Shown here: positions 1 through 6,154 of the stretch, one piece after another
Layout: every line of letters starts with the position of its first letter
Numbering within the stretch: the stretch's first letter is position 1
The notes under the pieces: model-generated
Seen by the model: the letters and a program-made list of their open reading frames with translations, nothing else
Database searches by the model: none
What the model was told of the DNA's origin: nothing
Origin: a virus
DNA length: 35,721 bases
IMG/VR virus record: IMGVR_UViG_3300033388_006769
Coordinates: 1-35,721 of that record
Strand: one strand, 5' to 3'
Made by a program: the position numbers and the translations under genes

Positions 1-114
1 GACTCGAGAGATATTCCTTTGTCAGCTGTCTCTCGGCCATTAGAATTAAGAGAATTACCAGAAAAATATATTATTCCTTATAAGTTGCCGGTATTGGACC
101 AAAATGGTTATCCT
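1..114. repeat. Terminal redundancy, left copy (circular closure)
   Basis: Bases 1-114 are identical to 35608-35721. The peptidase reading frame runs unbroken through the junction when the ends are joined, so the unit is a 35,607-bp circle or circularly permuted genome. The overlap most likely comes from assembly of a circular or permuted molecule; a true short direct terminal repeat is the alternative. Confidence 0.97.
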
Positions 115-915
115 GCTTGTGTCGGCTTTAGTGCCGCTTTAATAAAGGCAGAAAAGGAAAGGCGAGAACAAAAACCGATTGATTTTGATGGTTTGTGGAT
201 TTACGAACAATGTAAAAAGATTGATGGTTATAATGGCCCCGGCACTTATTTGAGAATAGCTTTCAAAATATTAAAAAATCAAGGAGCTAAACCCCTAAAT
301 TCAGATGAGAAAGAGGCCCCAAAGTATAGAATTGGAGGATATGCCAGAGTAGATAATCTTACTTTTGAGGGTTTAAAGTCGGCGATTTACCAACACGGAG
401 TAATCCAGGCAGGTTTTAGAGGTTCAAATAAGGGTTGGAAAACCGCTTATATTAGACCTCCCAAACCGGGAGAAAGAATTTGGTCGCACGCCGTTGCTTT
501 AATTGGATTTAATAAAGATTATATTATCTTCCAAAATAGTTGGGGCGAAGATTGGGGAGATAAAGGAATTGGTTACATTCCCAAAAATTATTTGCCTTTT
601 GAGGCTTGGGCAGTTTTAGTAGATTTACCAGATGACTTTCAAGTAAAACCAAAACCCTGTTATCAATTCAAAAAAGATTTGGTTTATGGAATGAGAAATA
701 AAGACGTGAAAGCCTTACAAGATTGCCTTAAAAGTATTGATATTTTTCCCCAGATAATTGATTCTACGGGTTATTATGGAAAAATTACAAGTTTAGCAGT
801 TTATCACTTTCAAAAGAAATATAAAGTTGCTCCAGAAGCCGAAATTGAAGCCTTACAAGGAAGACGAGTTGGGCCTAAAACGAGAGCTAAATTAAACGAA
901 TTATTTAATGCTTAA
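1..915 (+). CDS. Papain-like cysteine peptidase with peptidoglycan-binding domain, 3' part
   Basis: This is the main part of a 325-residue protein whose ATG lies at 35545, across the junction. The N-terminus is short, basic and proline-rich. Then comes a C1A papain-type fold with catalytic Cys in the motif YPACVGF (residue 61 of the joined protein), His in SHAVALIGF (about 184) and Asn in FQNSWGEDWGDKG (about 200). Residues about 240-325 form a peptidoglycan-binding-1-type domain (VYGMRNKDVKALQDCL, YYGKITSLAVYHFQKKY). Family knowledge suggests a cell-wall-bound protease or endopeptidase. Two membrane proteins follow at once, so a lysis role is the best inference; a virion entry enzyme is the alternative. 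A TTG at 19 could be read as a start but would drop sequence continuous with the upstream frame. Confidence 0.85.
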   Translation, partial: DSRDIPLSAVSRPLELRELPEKYIIPYKLPVLDQNGYPACVGFSAALIKAEKERREQKPIDFDGLWIYEQCKKIDGYNGPGTYLRIAFKILKNQGAKPLNSDEKEAPKYRIGGYARVDNLTFEGLKSAIYQHGVIQAGFRGSNKGWKTAYIRPPKPGERIWSHAVALIGFNKDYIIFQNSWGEDWGDKGIGYIPKNYLPFEAWAVLVDLPDDFQVKPKPCYQFKKDLVYGMRNKDVKALQDCLKSIDIFPQIIDSTGYYGKITSLAVYHFQKKYKVAPEAEIEALQGRRVGPKTRAKLNELFNA

Positions 916-1051
916 AACCTGTATAAAATGTGGACGGCTTTTTAAAGGAAGAAAGAAAGGACCAAATCTTTGTCCGGATTGTCTTTTAATTGAGTATTTA
1001 GCTTGGAAAAAGAAACAAAAAAGGTCGGCTAAAAATAATAAAAAATTATGA
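908..1051 (+). CDS. Small zinc-ribbon protein (47 aa)
   Basis: A 47-residue basic protein with two CxxC knuckles (CIKCG and CPDC), a classic four-cysteine zinc ribbon, followed by a Lys/Arg-rich tail. The ATG overlaps the end of the peptidase gene by 8 bases and its TGA overlaps the next ATG (ATGA), so it is probably translationally coupled on both sides. The C-terminal codons contain one copy of the recurrent octamer AAAGGTCG (1020-1027). Probably a nucleic-acid or protein binding accessory protein; no specific function can be assigned. Confidence 0.75.
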   Translation: MLKTCIKCGRLFKGRKKGPNLCPDCLLIEYLAWKKKQKRSAKNNKKL

Positions 1052-1230
1052 AGTATTCTTTCTTAAAATCATTACTGAAAGCAGTAAAATACCCCTTGCT
1101 TATAATGTTAGGATTGCTAATTGCTGGTTTTATCAGCGAATATCCTGATTATGCTAATATGTCCGTTGGAGCGTTGCTGATTTTGATTTACGATTTCTTG
1201 AAGCACAAATTAAATGTTCAACTGCCTTAA
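1048..1230 (+). CDS. Two-TM small membrane protein, holin candidate
   Basis: A 60-residue protein with a short basic N-terminus, a hydrophobic helix at about 15-31, a short charged turn (SEYPDYAN) and a second hydrophobic helix at about 39-51, ending in a basic tail. Size, topology and position after a peptidoglycan-targeting enzyme fit a class II holin that would let the peptidase reach the wall. It has no SD site and starts by ATGA overlap with the zinc-ribbon gene. Function is inferred from topology and neighbourhood only. Confidence 0.65.
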   Translation: MKYSFLKSLLKAVKYPLLIMLGLLIAGFISEYPDYANMSVGALLILIYDFLKHKLNVQLP

Positions 1231-1321
1231 AAGAGTTAATTGGTTTTTAATTCTAATAATTGCTGGCACGATTGCTTGGTGGCTTTTGATATTTTTTGCT
1301 CTTAAGAAGGCTTTCTCTTGA
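1214..1321 (+). CDS. Single-TM microprotein (35 aa), possible holin partner
   Basis: A 35-residue frame starting at an ATG inside the 3' end of the holin candidate (17-base overlap). It has a basic N-terminus (CLKRVNW), a long hydrophobic helix at about 10-29 (FLILIIAGTIAWWLLIFFAL) and a KKAFS tail. The stop codon lies inside the -35 box of the first promoter. The membrane helix, with charges on both ends, and the tight overlap support a real gene; it could be an antiholin or spanin-like partner. Very short, so confidence is limited. Confidence 0.5.
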   Translation: MFNCLKRVNWFLILIIAGTIAWWLLIFFALKKAFS

Positions 1322-1345
1322 CAAATTTGTTTGGCTGAGTATAAA
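1318..1345 (+). promoter_or_regulatory. Sigma-70-type promoter P1
   Basis: TTGACA at 1318-1323, a 16-bp spacer and TATAAA at 1340-1345. The spacer shares TTGTTTGG followed by GAG just before the -10 with promoter P2 at 1740. The predicted start near 1349-1353 coincides with the left arm of a strong hairpin. It would drive the HTH gene at 1394. Confidence 0.8.
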
Positions 1346-1348
1346 ATT

Positions 1349-1393
1349 ACTCCCATTAAAAGGTCGGTCTTAAGTTAACCTTTTAGTGGGAGT
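1349..1393 (+). promoter_or_regulatory. 5'-terminal hairpin sequestering the start of the 1394 gene
   Basis: ACTCCCATTAAAAGGT (1349-1364) pairs with ACCTTTTAGTGGGAGT (1378-1393): 16 bp with one G-U pair and a 13-nt loop. The right arm ends directly at the ATG and contains the only SD-like bases (GGGAG). The left arm begins where P1 transcripts should start. An RNA that begins with its own RBS-blocking arm suggests post-transcriptional control or RNA stabilisation. The loop side contains AAAGGTCG. Confidence 0.7.
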
Positions 1394-1720
1394 ATGTTTT
1401 TTCCACTTATTAGAATAAAAGTAGAAAGGAGACCTAAACCAATTACTCAAAGATTGGAAGATATTGAAAGAAAAATAGATATGCTTTTGGAGAGGCGTTA
1501 CCCTAAAGCTAAAAACGACAGAACAATTGACTTAGAGATTTTCGACAGAAAATACAAAGATAAGGGAGGGATTGAGAAATTAAAAGTTTTTGTTCTTAAT
1601 GGACTCTCTTTAGATATGATGGCAGCTCACTTTGGGGTTTCAAGAGAATGGATAAGATTGGCAAAAAATACTCTCTTAAAGAAACTTGCTGAAGAAAAAC
1701 TCAAAGAACAACAAAATTGA
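1394..1720 (+). CDS. Sigma-region-4-like HTH regulator
   Basis: A 108-residue basic protein. The N-terminal half has a predicted helical or coiled segment (RLEDIERKIDMLLER). Residues about 60-100 carry a helix-turn-helix, LDMMAAHFGVSREWIRLAKN, which closely follows the pattern of sigma-70 region 4.2 (LEEVGxxFxVxRERIRQIExxALRKL). No region 2 is present, so it is not a complete sigma factor; it may bind the -35 region or the host RNA polymerase as a phage regulator. It is the first gene after P1, starts next to a strong hairpin, and ends just before promoter P2. An ordinary HTH repressor is the alternative. Confidence 0.65.
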   Translation: MFFPLIRIKVERRPKPITQRLEDIERKIDMLLERRYPKAKNDRTIDLEIFDRKYKDKGGIEKLKVFVLNGLSLDMMAAHFGVSREWIRLAKNTLLKKLAEEKLKEQQN

Positions 1721-1768
1721 GTTTTCCACAACTGGGGGGTTGACAAGGTTGTTTGGTGGGAGTATAAT
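1720..1768 (+). promoter_or_regulatory. Consensus promoter P2 with upstream AGTTWTCCACAACT box
   Basis: TTGACA (1740-1745), exactly 17 bp, TATAAT (1763-1768): a perfect sigma-70 consensus. Six bases upstream of the -35 is AGTTTTCCACAACT (1720-1733), containing TTTTCCACA, one mismatch from a DnaA box. The same box lies next to the leftward promoters near 12.1 and 33.06 kb. It drives the 51-residue HTH gene and perhaps, through a terminator, the early operon. Confidence 0.9.
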
Positions 1769-1775
1769 GGAATAT

Positions 1776-1905
1776 AGAGAAGATTCGTTGTAAATGATTT
1801 AAACCGAGTGTAAGGGATAAATACTACGATAAACTTATAAAATTATACACCAAAAAATCAAGAGTTGACAAGGTTGAAAGATAGAGTTGAAAGCGAATCT
1901 TCTCT
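1776..1905 (+). promoter_or_regulatory. Structured leader of the P2 transcript
   Basis: AGAGAAGATTCG (1776-1787), at the predicted P2 transcription start, is the perfect reverse complement of CGAATCTTCTCT (1894-1905), which is followed directly by the SD GGAGG and the ATG at 1915. A 12-bp closing stem would enclose a roughly 106-nt leader. The leader also contains a second copy of TTGACAAGGTTG (1865-1876) without a good -10. This is a candidate cis-regulatory RNA; no known riboswitch class was recognised. Confidence 0.6.
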
Positions 1906-1914
1906 GGAGGAAAG

Positions 1915-2070
1915 ATGTCCAAACCAAAGACAAGGAGAAATAAGCGAATTAAAGAACTTAAAAAGAAAGGGTTGAGCTATTATGCTCTTGGTAAGATGTA
2001 TGGAATTAGTCCGAAGACTGTTTGGGGAATTGTAAAAGGTTATCCTAAAAAGAAGAAAACCTCAAAGTGA
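1915..2070 (+). CDS. Small HTH DNA-binding protein (51 aa)
   Basis: A 51-residue, very basic protein. Residues about 19-42 (LSYYALGKMYGISPKTVWG) form a helix-turn-helix of the homeodomain-like or resolvase-C-terminal type, flanked by Lys/Arg-rich arms. It is the only early gene with a strong SD (GGAGG, 4 bases before the ATG). It is the sole gene between promoter P2 and a terminator that overlaps its 3' end, which suggests an autoregulated phage repressor or Cro-like switch protein. Confidence 0.7.
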   Translation: MSKPKTRRNKRIKELKKKGLSYYALGKMYGISPKTVWGIVKGYPKKKKTSK

Positions 2071-2088
2071 TTTGCTTTGAGGTTTTTT
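2059..2088 (+). terminator. Rho-independent terminator after the small HTH gene
   Basis: ACCTCAAAG (2059-2067) and CTTTGAGGT (2075-2083) form a 9-bp stem with a 7-nt loop, followed by a run of six T (2083-2088). The left arm contains the last codons and the stop of the HTH gene is in the loop. Early genes downstream need read-through or antitermination, since no other strong promoter is seen before 2119. Confidence 0.85.
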
Positions 2089-2118
2089 ATAAAGGTCGAA
2101 ACAAAACTATAAATAATT

Positions 2119-2349
2119 ATGACAAAAAGAAACAAGATTAAGATTATTCAGTTAATTAGTGATTTGGAGCAGGTTATTAGATACGCAATGCACGGGCTTT
2201 TAAGCAAAAGAGAATACCAAATTAAAAGAGAAGAAATTGTAAATAAATTGACTACTTTTGTTAGAGCAGATGAAAGAAAATATATTTCAACTCTGTTAAG
2301 AGATAGTGAAAAGCGTCTTTTAAATGAGTATCAACACTTTTATGCCTGA
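2119..2349 (+). CDS. Hypothetical helical protein
   Basis: A 76-residue, mostly helical and charged protein of unknown function. The leader contains AAAGGTCG (2091-2098) about 20 bases before the ATG and has no SD. Its 3' end overlaps the next gene. First gene of the long rightward early run. Confidence 0.6.
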   Translation: MTKRNKIKIIQLISDLEQVIRYAMHGLLSKREYQIKREEIVNKLTTFVRADERKYISTLLRDSEKRLLNEYQHFYA

Positions 2350-2680
2350 AAAAGATTTATATCTTTCCCCGAAGTTCGCTGATTTTTTAGCTGATAGGGG
2401 GATGCTAAAAGCCCTTGTTAATGCTTACCGTCAATTCAGGGAAAAAGAGAATTATCCTTTTGAAATCGAAAATAAAAGAATAATGAAACAGAGCGTTTTT
2501 AAGGGTTTGTGTGAATTTTACGCTTCTCAGGGGTTTGACAAAGAGATTTCAATTAAAGACATTATTAGAGAAACGGAAGAAGTGGTAGAAAAACTTTTTG
2601 AGGAAAAACCAAGTGTGGCTCAAGAAATTACCCAAGAAATGTTAGTTAACTACAAAAATGCCAAAAAAACTGCCAAATAA
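2324..2680 (+). CDS. Hypothetical protein
   Basis: A protein of up to 118 residues, mostly helical, no recognised domain. Two starts are possible: ATG 2324 (26-base overlap) or ATG 2342 (MPEKDLYL, 8-base overlap, 112 residues); the second fits the overlap style of neighbouring genes better. Its 3' end overlaps the next gene by 23 bases. Confidence 0.6.
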   Translation: MSINTFMPEKDLYLSPKFADFLADRGMLKALVNAYRQFREKENYPFEIENKRIMKQSVFKGLCEFYASQGFDKEISIKDIIRETEEVVEKLFEEKPSVAQEITQEMLVNYKNAKKTAK

Positions 2681-2963
2681 AGACGCTGAAGGAAATTGGA
2701 GATGTCCAGAGTGCGGAGCTTACCTTGTTAAAAGAAAAGGGAAATTTGGAGAATTTTGGGCTTGCTCAATGTTTAGAGATACTGGTTGCACCTATACCTG
2801 GGACGGAAAATTTCCCGAGATGAAAAAAGTTATTACTTTCGAGCCGATTGTCAATGAATTAAGAAGCGTCTGGGAGGGCTTGGAAGTTATTGAAAACCAA
2901 ATTAAAGGTCTAAAAAGACAAGTTCAAAACCTTGGTGAGCGGTTGAAAAATGGGAAAACTTAA
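2658..2963 (+). CDS. Topoisomerase-type zinc-finger protein
   Basis: 101 residues. Residues 14-48 form a four-cysteine zinc finger (CPECG at 16-20, then C36 in FWACSMF and C44 in TGCTYTW) that matches the C-terminal zinc fingers of bacterial topoisomerase I: CPxCG, a basic hairpin with GKFGEFWAC, then a last Cys. The C-terminal 35 residues form a coiled coil (LEVIENQIKGLKRQVQNL). Probably a single-strand DNA or RNA binding accessory protein. It overlaps both neighbours. Confidence 0.65.
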   Translation: MPKKLPNKDAEGNWRCPECGAYLVKRKGKFGEFWACSMFRDTGCTYTWDGKFPEMKKVITFEPIVNELRSVWEGLEVIENQIKGLKRQVQNLGERLKNGKT

Positions 2964-3540
2964 ATTGTATTTAGCATTTTTTAACTACGACCTGCTAAAG
3001 ATTCTTAAAAACGAATTTCCAGAAGTGAAGGAAATGATACGCTTAGAGAAAGAGAAAAACGAAGCTTTGTATGAGCATCCTCTGTTTAAAGGAAACTGGG
3101 GATGGGTAATGATAGATATAGATTCGGACATAAGTCAAGACCTCCTTAGATACCATAAAACAGGAAAGCTCTCAAAAAGATTAAAAACTTATATTATAGA
3201 GGAAATTGAGAATTCATTAAGCAGTGAGGAAGAAAAAGGGTTTACTCCACAGGAAAAAGCAAAAGAGGGAATTGTATATGTTTTGAAAAGTAAGAATGTA
3301 TATAAAATTGGTAGCACTAAAGATTTTAATCTCCGAATAAAAAGATATATTACCGAAAATCCATTTGGGGTAAACATAGTTCTCCAGGGGAGAGTAAAAA
3401 ATTATCGAGAGATTGAGAAAAAACTACAACAGAAATTTGGAAATAAAAGAGTTCAGGGAGAGTGGTTTAAGTTAAGCAAGGAAGATATTAAATATATCAA
3501 AAATTATTTAAAAAATGAAATGGTTCCAACATCAATCTGA
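2950..3540 (+). CDS. GIY-YIG-superfamily (T5orf172/MUG113-like) protein
   Basis: 196 residues. The N-terminal 100 residues are unassigned. Residues about 106-190 fit the T5orf172/MUG113 branch of GIY-YIG nucleases: GIVYVLKSKNVYKIGSTKD with Arg in NLRIKRY, then EIEKKLQQKF and GEWFKLSKEDI at the end, with Glu 171 in the expected acidic position. Members occur in phages as putative endonucleases; none of this shows whether it is a mobile or a host-DNA-attacking nuclease. It overlaps the next gene by 26 bases. Confidence 0.7.
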   Translation: MGKLKLYLAFFNYDLLKILKNEFPEVKEMIRLEKEKNEALYEHPLFKGNWGWVMIDIDSDISQDLLRYHKTGKLSKRLKTYIIEEIENSLSSEEEKGFTPQEKAKEGIVYVLKSKNVYKIGSTKDFNLRIKRYITENPFGVNIVLQGRVKNYREIEKKLQQKFGNKRVQGEWFKLSKEDIKYIKNYLKNEMVPTSI

Positions 3541-3994
3541 TGCATATACAGACCTTGCTTTACAAGAAATTATAACCGAATTTGGTATAGAGGGGTATGG
3601 ATTGTTTTGGATCTGTTGCGAATTAGTGGCCCAACAAGGTAAAAATTACACGATTCAAGCTAAAAAAGGATGGAAAAAAGCTCTTCAGCTTATTAGCCGT
3701 CTACCCGAAAAAAAAATTGACAAAATTCTTCAAAAATTTGCCGAACTTGACCTTATTAGTAAAAAAGCTTATAAACACGGGCATTTAGCGATACCTAAAA
3801 TGCGGAGATACTCCGATGATTATACAAAGAAAATCCAGAGAAGGTCCGGACATACTCCGGACAATGTCCATCAAGATAAGAATAGAATAGATAAGATAAG
3901 AATAGATAAAAATAAATTAGAAAAAATAGGGGATTTAAAATATTTTGAAGAGAAAACAAAAGAGTTTCTTAAAAGAAATGCTAAAAATAAGTAA
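3515..3994 (+). CDS. DnaD-like / Lin1244-type phage replication protein
   Basis: 159 residues. The N-terminal 100 residues (KWFQHQSDAYTDLALQEII, EGYGLFWICCELVAQQG) match the Lin1244/Lin1753 or DUF4373 N-terminal winged-helix module of phage DnaD-like replication initiators. A low-complexity Asp-Lys-Ile-Arg linker follows (about 122-132), encoded by direct DNA repeats, and then a short helical tail. It is shorter than full DnaD proteins, so the usual helicase-loader-interacting domain may be partly missing or supplied by the next gene. Best candidate for the phage initiator. Confidence 0.6.
   Translation: MKWFQHQSDAYTDLALQEIITEFGIEGYGLFWICCELVAQQGKNYTIQAKKGWKKALQLISRLPEKKIDKILQKFAELDLISKKAYKHGHLAIPKMRRYSDDYTKKIQRRSGHTPDNVHQDKNRIDKIRIDKNKLEKIGDLKYFEEKTKEFLKRNAKNK
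3845..3906 (+). repeat. Direct repeats inside the replication gene
   Basis: TCCGGACA occurs at 3845-3852 and again at 3856-3863. AGATAAGAATAGA occurs at 3874-3886 and 3894-3906, exactly two helical turns (20 bp) apart. Repeats within an initiator gene recall lambda-type origins, where the initiator binds iterons in its own coding sequence. Low-complexity codons could also explain the second pair. Confidence 0.55.
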
Positions 3995-4298
3995 AAAAAT
4001 TAGAGGAATTTCTTACGAGGAAATATACTCTGATGGAATTCTAATGTGGTTTATAAGAATACGCAATCCCTTCTTTAAAGATGGCCGCTGGTGGTTCAGT
4101 TTAAACGATAAATTGTTTGAGGTCGCCAGAATGCGGGGAGTTAAAAAATTTATTGTTCAAGTCGGGCAAAAAGAGGTAACCTTACCAGTTCTAACGCCGT
4201 TAGAATTAGAAACTAAAGAAATAAAGGGTGAGGTTGAGAAAATACCAAGCAAGTTTGAGGGCTTGCCACCCTGGAAAAGATATTTATTTCCTATTTAA
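3945..4298 (+). CDS. Hypothetical protein after the replication gene
   Basis: Up to 117 residues; ATG 3978 (MLKISKK) is an alternative start with only 17 bases of overlap. A compact beta-rich section (MWFIRIRNPFFKDGRWWFSL) is followed by a proline-containing tail. It overlaps the DnaD-like gene, so the two may work together. No family recognised. Confidence 0.55.
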   Translation: MKRKQKSFLKEMLKISKKIRGISYEEIYSDGILMWFIRIRNPFFKDGRWWFSLNDKLFEVARMRGVKKFIVQVGQKEVTLPVLTPLELETKEIKGEVEKIPSKFEGLPPWKRYLFPI

Positions 4299-4329
4299 AG
4301 GTCGCTATCCCTTAATCAAATAAAAAACT

Positions 4330-4434
4330 ATGGAAGACGAAACCAAAACTCTTGAAGAAGAAACCTCTGAGGAAGAAGAAGCCGAAGAGGAAGAAACTGA
4401 AGAAGCCACCTCAGATGAGGAAGCTGGCGAATAA
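4330..4434 (+). CDS. Highly acidic micropeptide (34 aa)
   Basis: An ATG-started 34-residue frame with 18 Glu, 2 Asp and a single Lys. It sits alone between the 3945 gene and the DNA methyltransferase, with its own leader carrying AAAGGTCG (4297-4304). No SD. The composition is that of DNA-mimic or chaperone-tail peptides, so an anti-restriction or nucleic-acid-mimic role is conceivable but purely inferred. Confidence 0.5.
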   Translation: MEDETKTLEEETSEEEEAEEEETEEATSDEEAGE

Positions 4435-4477
4435 CATTAAGTGGTGGTAGTGGGTGGGAAACTAAATAAATAAAAAG

Positions 4478-5152
4478 ATGGAGAAAGAAAAGAAACTAAA
4501 ATATCCAGATGATTTTATTAACAAAGTAATATGTGGCGATTGTTTAGAGGTAATGAAGTATATTCCAGATAAGAGTGTAGATTTGGTTTTAACCGACCCG
4601 CCTTATGGAATTGCTTATCAACAAAAGAATAAACCAGTAATGATTGGTGATTATGGAAATGTGTTAGGATTAGTTCTTCCCGAGTTTTATAGAGTATTAA
4701 AAGACGAAGGAGCGGTCTATATCTTTACTTCTTTTAAAATGTTATCTGATTGGCTTTATAAATTTCAAAGTTTTTTTAAAATGCATAATCTCTTAATTTG
4801 GGACAAGAAGAAAAATAGTGGTTTACAAATGGGTTCGAATTATGGATTTAGATATGAAATGATATTTTATGGGAGTAAAGGATTACACAAACTTAATGGA
4901 TATGCTGATGATATTATCCAAATAGATAAAGTAAAAAGAAGAACTCATCCCACCGAGAAGCCTATTGAATTATTAGAAAGAATCATCAAATTAAGCAGTA
5001 AAGAAAATGAAGTAGTTCTTGACCCCTTTCTTGGTTCAGGGACATCAGCAGTGGCTTGCAAAAAACTAAAAAGAAATTTTATCGGTATAGAGATAAATCC
5101 AGAGTATTGCAAAATTGCTGAAGAAAGATTAAAACAAAAACCATTATTATAA
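4478..5152 (+). CDS. DNA methyltransferase (N6-adenine/N4-cytosine, beta order)
   Basis: 224 residues. Motif IV DPPYGI at 40-45 comes first and the SAM-binding motif I DPFLGSGTS at 182-190 comes late, with THPTEKP before it, as in the N6_N4 (beta-class) methyltransferase family. The target-recognition stretch between is short, and no restriction gene lies nearby, so it is a solitary phage methylase, probably protecting its DNA from host restriction or marking replication or packaging sites. The leader is G-rich (4443-4458). Confidence 0.9.
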   Translation: MEKEKKLKYPDDFINKVICGDCLEVMKYIPDKSVDLVLTDPPYGIAYQQKNKPVMIGDYGNVLGLVLPEFYRVLKDEGAVYIFTSFKMLSDWLYKFQSFFKMHNLLIWDKKKNSGLQMGSNYGFRYEMIFYGSKGLHKLNGYADDIIQIDKVKRRTHPTEKPIELLERIIKLSSKENEVVLDPFLGSGTSAVACKKLKRNFIGIEINPEYCKIAEERLKQKPLL

Positions 5153-5173
5153 AAACCCAACCAAAAGCCAAAT

Positions 5174-5476
5174 ATGAAGAAACAAGAGAAAATCAAAATT
5201 TGGGGATTATTAACCAAAGATGCCTATTTGAATTTAGAAAAATGTCCGCCTCATTTAGCCGAAATTACTCTTTCTTTAGAAGAATTTGAAAAAATTATTG
5301 AAGAAAGATTGAATGGATTAGGTATTAAATTTACAAAATGTAAAAAGTGCGGCAAAAAAATTCTTTTTTTACCTACTAAATCGGGCAAACAAATGCCAGT
5401 TACTCTTGGGTTTATTAGTCATTTTGCTGATTGTCCAAGTGCTAATGAGTTTAGAAAATCAAAAAAAACTAAATAA
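5174..5476 (+). CDS. Hypothetical zinc-finger protein
   Basis: 100 residues. The C-terminal half has CKKCGKK, then a basic stretch with PTKSGKQMPVT, then a HFADCP motif, giving Cys, Cys, His and Cys as a plausible zinc site. This pattern (finger followed by a Lys-Met-Pro-Val strand and H-x3-CP) is seen in many phage early proteins of unknown role. No SD; A-rich leader. Confidence 0.6.
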   Translation: MKKQEKIKIWGLLTKDAYLNLEKCPPHLAEITLSLEEFEKIIEERLNGLGIKFTKCKKCGKKILFLPTKSGKQMPVTLGFISHFADCPSANEFRKSKKTK

Positions 5477-5480
5477 ACCT

Positions 5481-5717
5481 ATGAAGAAGAAAGAGATAAC
5501 CCAAAAACAAGCATTAGAACTTATTAAGTTTTGGGCAGAAGAATGGGATGTTCAGCGAGGAATAAAAAATGATGATAAAAAGAATAAGATTGATTATTTA
5601 GCCGAGCTTTATGTAATGGCTTGTTGTGGATTAAAAGAGTTTAGAGAATATTTCTCAGACCAATGTTCCAAATTAAAGAAAATTTATCAGGAGTTAAAAA
5701 AAAGAAAAGAGATTTAA
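5481..5717 (+). CDS. Hypothetical helical protein
   Basis: 78 residues from ATG 5481. An upstream in-frame start exists at 5406, but it lies inside the previous gene, and 5481 follows the leader AAACTAAATAAACCT that also precedes the next gene. The sequence is helical and charged (KQALELIKFWAEEW). Unknown function. Confidence 0.6.
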   Translation: MKKKEITQKQALELIKFWAEEWDVQRGIKNDDKKNKIDYLAELYVMACCGLKEFREYFSDQCSKLKKIYQELKKRKEI

Positions 5718-5731
5718 ACTAAATAAACCTT

Positions 5732-6154
5732 ATGAAGAAAGAAAAGAAAACAATTAAAGAGGAGATAGAAAAGGAGTTTGACGCAAAATTTATTGAAAAA
5801 CACTGGTTAAATATAAGGCCTTCGTGGAAGTTTGTTCCAGAAGATAAATTGGGTGAAGTTAATCCAGCCAATGTTAAAAAGTTTATGTTTGAAAAAATAT
5901 CTTATATTCTTCAACGCTTTATAGAGGAGACGAAGATTCCTTTAAAAACAAGACCAAGAGAAGAAATAAATCCCGTAACCGAAACAACAAAAAGCGGAGT
6001 GAGAGGAGAGTATTTATATGCCGAAATGAGCGGTTATAACCAAGCCCTAAAAGAAATTAACCAAAAACAAGTAAAATGGTTAAAAGAAAACTTATCTTCC
6101 AAAGAACCCTTATGGGATTGGGACAAAGATAAAACTACTGACAACAATGGCTAA
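5732..6154 (+). CDS. Hypothetical protein
   Basis: 140 residues, charged, with an aromatic-rich region (HWLNIRPSWKFVPED) and helices; no family recognised. The leader repeats the AAACTAAATAAACCT sequence of the preceding gene. Its 3' end overlaps the next gene by 8 bases. Confidence 0.6.
   Translation: MKKEKKTIKEEIEKEFDAKFIEKHWLNIRPSWKFVPEDKLGEVNPANVKKFMFEKISYILQRFIEETKIPLKTRPREEINPVTETTKSGVRGEYLYAEMSGYNQALKEINQKQVKWLKENLSSKEPLWDWDKDKTTDNNG

Noticed and set aside
1865-1890. Third promoter from the second TTGACAAGGTTG
   Set aside because: No -10 hexamer at 16-18 bp spacing; only TTGAAA follows, so it is treated as a repeated operator-like sequence.
4189-4205. TTCTAAC-GCC-GTTAGAA palindrome in a coding region
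   Set aside because: Similar to the GTCTAA family, but the spacing (17 nt, 3-nt loop) and outer bases differ; not counted as a family member.
5406-5480. Longer N-terminus of the 5481 gene
   Set aside because: It would be embedded in the previous gene in another phase; the shared leader before 5481 supports the shorter form.
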